Assembly: GCA_963785255.1 (NCBI GenBank)
Contig: CAWAUR010000002.1
Coordinates: 930,001 to 994,000, forward strand
Source of the DNA: Bog-159 sp963785255
GTDB lineage: Bacteria > Acidobacteriota > Terriglobia > Bryobacterales > Bryobacteraceae
DNA length: 64,000 bases
Reading direction: 5' to 3'
Below the pieces are notes generated by a model. The model saw only the letters and a list, made by a program, of their open reading frames with translations. It was not told the origin of the DNA and searched no databases. Below, in pieces: positions 62,382-64,000 of the stretch. Both the position numbers and the translations under genes were made by a program. Within the stretch, counting starts at the first letter, position 1. The number at the start of each line of letters is the position of its first letter.

Positions 62382-64000
62382 ATGACCTTTCGATGTGCGC
62401 GATTTGCGATTGTGCTCTTGGTGGCGTGCGGCGGCTGGGCGCAGGATGTCGCCCGGATGGAACAGGTGATCCAGGCCTACACTGCTAACCAGCGATTTAT
62501 GGGAGCGGTACTGGTAGCGAAGGGCACAGAGGCCATGCTGAACAAGGGGTACGGGTCGGCCAACCTGGAATGGGACGTGCCGAACTCACCGACGACGAAA
62601 TTCCGGCTGGGGTCGATCACCAAGCAGTTTACGGCAGCTTCGATTCTGCTTCTTCAGGAGCGTGGGAAATTGAACGTGCAAGACCCGGTGAAGAAGTACA
62701 TGGCCGATGCTCCAGCGGCATGGGACAAGATCACGATTTATAACGTGCTGACGCACACTTCGGGGATTCCCAGTTTCACCAGTTTTCCGGAGTACTCCAA
62801 GTGGGAGCCGTTCGCGACCACGGCTGCGGAAGAGGTGGCCTGGTTCCGTGACAAGCCTTTGGATTTCGCACCAGGCGAGAAGTGGAGCTACAGCAACTCG
62901 GGATATGTGCTGCTGGGGTACCTGATCGAGAAGATCACCGGCGCCAGCTATGAAAAGTTTGTGCGCGAGAATATCTTTACCCCGCTGGGTATGAAGGACT
63001 CGGGGTATGACTCGAATTCGACAGTGATTGTACACCGGGCCGCGGGGTACACGGCGGGCAAGAACGGGCTGGAGAACGCGGGGTTCGTGAACATGACCAT
63101 CCCATTCTCGGCAGGAGCACTGTATTCCACAACCGAGGACCTGCTGAGGTGGGAGCAGGGGTTGTTCGGCGGGAAACTGCTTTCGGCGGCGTCACTCAAA
63201 ACGATGACCACGCCGTTCAAGAACGATTACGCATGCGGGCTGGGCGTGCAGACGAAGAACGGGCGCACGGTGATCGAGCACGGCGGAGGCATCGAAGGCT
63301 TCAACACGCAACTGACCTACTACCCGGACGACAAGCTAACGGTCGTGGTGTTGGGTAACGTGAGCGGCGCGGCGCCCGGCGAGATTGCCGCAAAGCTGGC
63401 GGCGGTGGCGCACGGCGAGGCGGTGAAGTTGCCGACCGAGCGGAAAGAGGTCACGGTCGATCAAAAGGTGCTGGCACGTTACGTCGGGGCGTATGAATTG
63501 GCTGGCGCTGGCATGCTGATCACGCTGGACGGAGATCAGCTTTCGGAGAAGCTAGGCGAGCAGCCCACGTTCCCGATTTTCCCGGAGTCGGAGACGATGT
63601 TCTTTCTGAAGGTGGTGGACGCTCAAATCGAGTTCGTGAAGGATGCCAGCGGCGCGGTGACGGCATTGGTTTTGCATCAGGGCGGGCGCGACCAGAAGGC
63701 GCCGCGGATCAGCGATAAGGCGGTCCAGGCACGCGACCATTTAAACAAGGGCGTCCAAGCGTTTAAGAGCGCGCTGTATCCCGCGGCGGCGGAGTACTTC
63801 AAGACAGCCGCCGAACTCGATCCGAATTTCATCACGGCGCGGTTGTATTTGGCCACGGCCTACATGCAGCAATATATTCCGGGCGCCGACTCGCCGGATA
63901 ACCAGCAGATGGCCAAGGCGGCCTACGATCAGTTTCAGGAGGTTCTGACACGGGACCCCAAGAACGAGATGGCCGTCGCCTCCATCGCCTCTCTGCTGTT
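62382..64000 (+). CDS. Class C beta-lactamase-like serine hydrolase with TPR tail (3' end outside window)
   Basis: From the ATG at 62382 the frame stays open to the window end (540 codons). A signal peptide ends near GGWAQD. The serine-hydrolase domain has SxxK as GSITKQFTAAS (about residue 82), YxN as WSYSNSGYVLLGYLIEKITG (about 170), and HGGG as VIEHGGGIEGFNTQ (about 300, the KTG equivalent). Penicillin-binding EstB/AmpC relatives act as esterases, peptidases or beta-lactamases. A lipocalin-like linker (ARYVGAYELAGAGMLITL, about 365-440) is followed by TPR-like helices (ARDHLNKGVQAFKSALYPAA; FKTAAELDPNFITARLYLAT). Without the C-terminus the role cannot be refined. No clear ribosome binding site. 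Confidence 0.88.
   Translation, partial: MTFRCARFAIVLLVACGGWAQDVARMEQVIQAYTANQRFMGAVLVAKGTEAMLNKGYGSANLEWDVPNSPTTKFRLGSITKQFTAASILLLQERGKLNVQDPVKKYMADAPAAWDKITIYNVLTHTSGIPSFTSFPEYSKWEPFATTAAEEVAWFRDKPLDFAPGEKWSYSNSGYVLLGYLIEKITGASYEKFVRENIFTPLGMKDSGYDSNSTVIVHRAAGYTAGKNGLENAGFVNMTIPFSAGALYSTTEDLLRWEQGLFGGKLLSAASLKTMTTPFKNDYACGLGVQTKNGRTVIEHGGGIEGFNTQLTYYPDDKLTVVVLGNVSGAAPGEIAAKLAAVAHGEAVKLPTERKEVTVDQKVLARYVGAYELAGAGMLITLDGDQLSEKLGEQPTFPIFPESETMFFLKVVDAQIEFVKDASGAVTALVLHQGGRDQKAPRISDKAVQARDHLNKGVQAFKSALYPAAAEYFKTAAELDPNFITARLYLATAYMQQYIPGADSPDNQQMAKAAYDQFQEVLTRDPKNEMAVASIASLL

Noticed and set aside
62084..62488. 134-codon ORF upstream of the beta-lactamase-like gene
   Set aside because: Overlaps the well-supported gene's signal peptide in another frame and has no coding character.

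Overview
The window is chromosomal DNA from a high-GC bacterium that looks like an Acidobacteriota member of the Solibacter/Bryobacter type. The evidence is the mix of families rather than any marker gene: a TIGR03437-type secreted protein, two large MacB/FtsX-like permeases of the acidobacterial duplicated orphan permease (ADOP) type, an SBBP-repeat propeller protein, a CadC-like winged-helix protein fused to TPRs, a Ser/Thr kinase fused to a PD40 propeller, three tandem PQQ-type propellers, and many dispersed palindromic intergenic repeats. I saw no rRNA, tRNA, CRISPR array or intact insertion sequence.

Layout. 1-5.2 kb: end of a secreted protein, a repeat-rich gap, a TIGR03437 gene broken by an in-frame stop, and two small secreted proteins. 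5.3-7.1 kb: a Uup-like ABC-F ATPase. 7.1-9.9 kb: decayed DNA with a zinc-finger fragment, a GloVer/IPT gene broken by two in-frame stops, and a dispersed repeat pair. 9.9-22.6 kb: secreted propeller-like proteins, the 917-aa CadC-TPR regulator, pyrophosphatase, a PLD/SRPBCC pair, an SMP-30-like lactonase, a shattered TPR paralogue and a Gfo/Idh/MocA oxidoreductase. 22.7-26.4 kb: antitoxin relic, a small AT-richer gene pair, and the kinase. 26.5-33.5 kb: a sigma-54 activator divergent from an electron-transfer operon (monoheme c, Cys-rich double-repeat protein, small membrane protein, nine-heme cytochrome fused to cytochrome b, six-heme NapC/NirT-like protein, universal stress protein). 33.6-36.5 kb: first ADOP permease and a frameshifted small secreted gene.

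36.5-46.1 kb (minus strand): a complex I operon in the order nuoC-D-I-J-K-L-M-N-H, with no A, B, E, F or G. Where genes upstream of nuoC might be expected there is instead a truncated Vsr-like ORF and a frameshifted Mrr-type endonuclease. 48.1-51.9 kb: three overlapping PQQ-like propeller genes, two of whose 5' ends are made from dispersed repeats. 51.9-57.2 kb: a YjbR-like protein, GNAT, a short RlmN-like radical SAM protein overlapping a membrane protein of unknown function, a DsbA-like protein, a HAD phosphatase and a YkgJ-type cysteine-cluster protein. 57.3-61.8 kb: second ADOP permease, a four-unit tandem repeat array, and a BNR/sialidase-like protein. 62.4 kb to the end: a class C beta-lactamase-like serine hydrolase with a TPR tail, open at the window edge.

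The strongest system-level signal is the respiratory module at 26.5-33.5 kb. A textbook-spaced -24/-12 promoter and an upstream palindrome sit between the cytochrome operon and the divergent sigma-54 activator, whose PAS domain carries five cysteines. I read this as a redox-controlled quinone-linked multiheme pathway. The second theme is genome dynamics: at least three repeat families, several recent-looking pseudogenes, and repeats that have become part of coding sequences.
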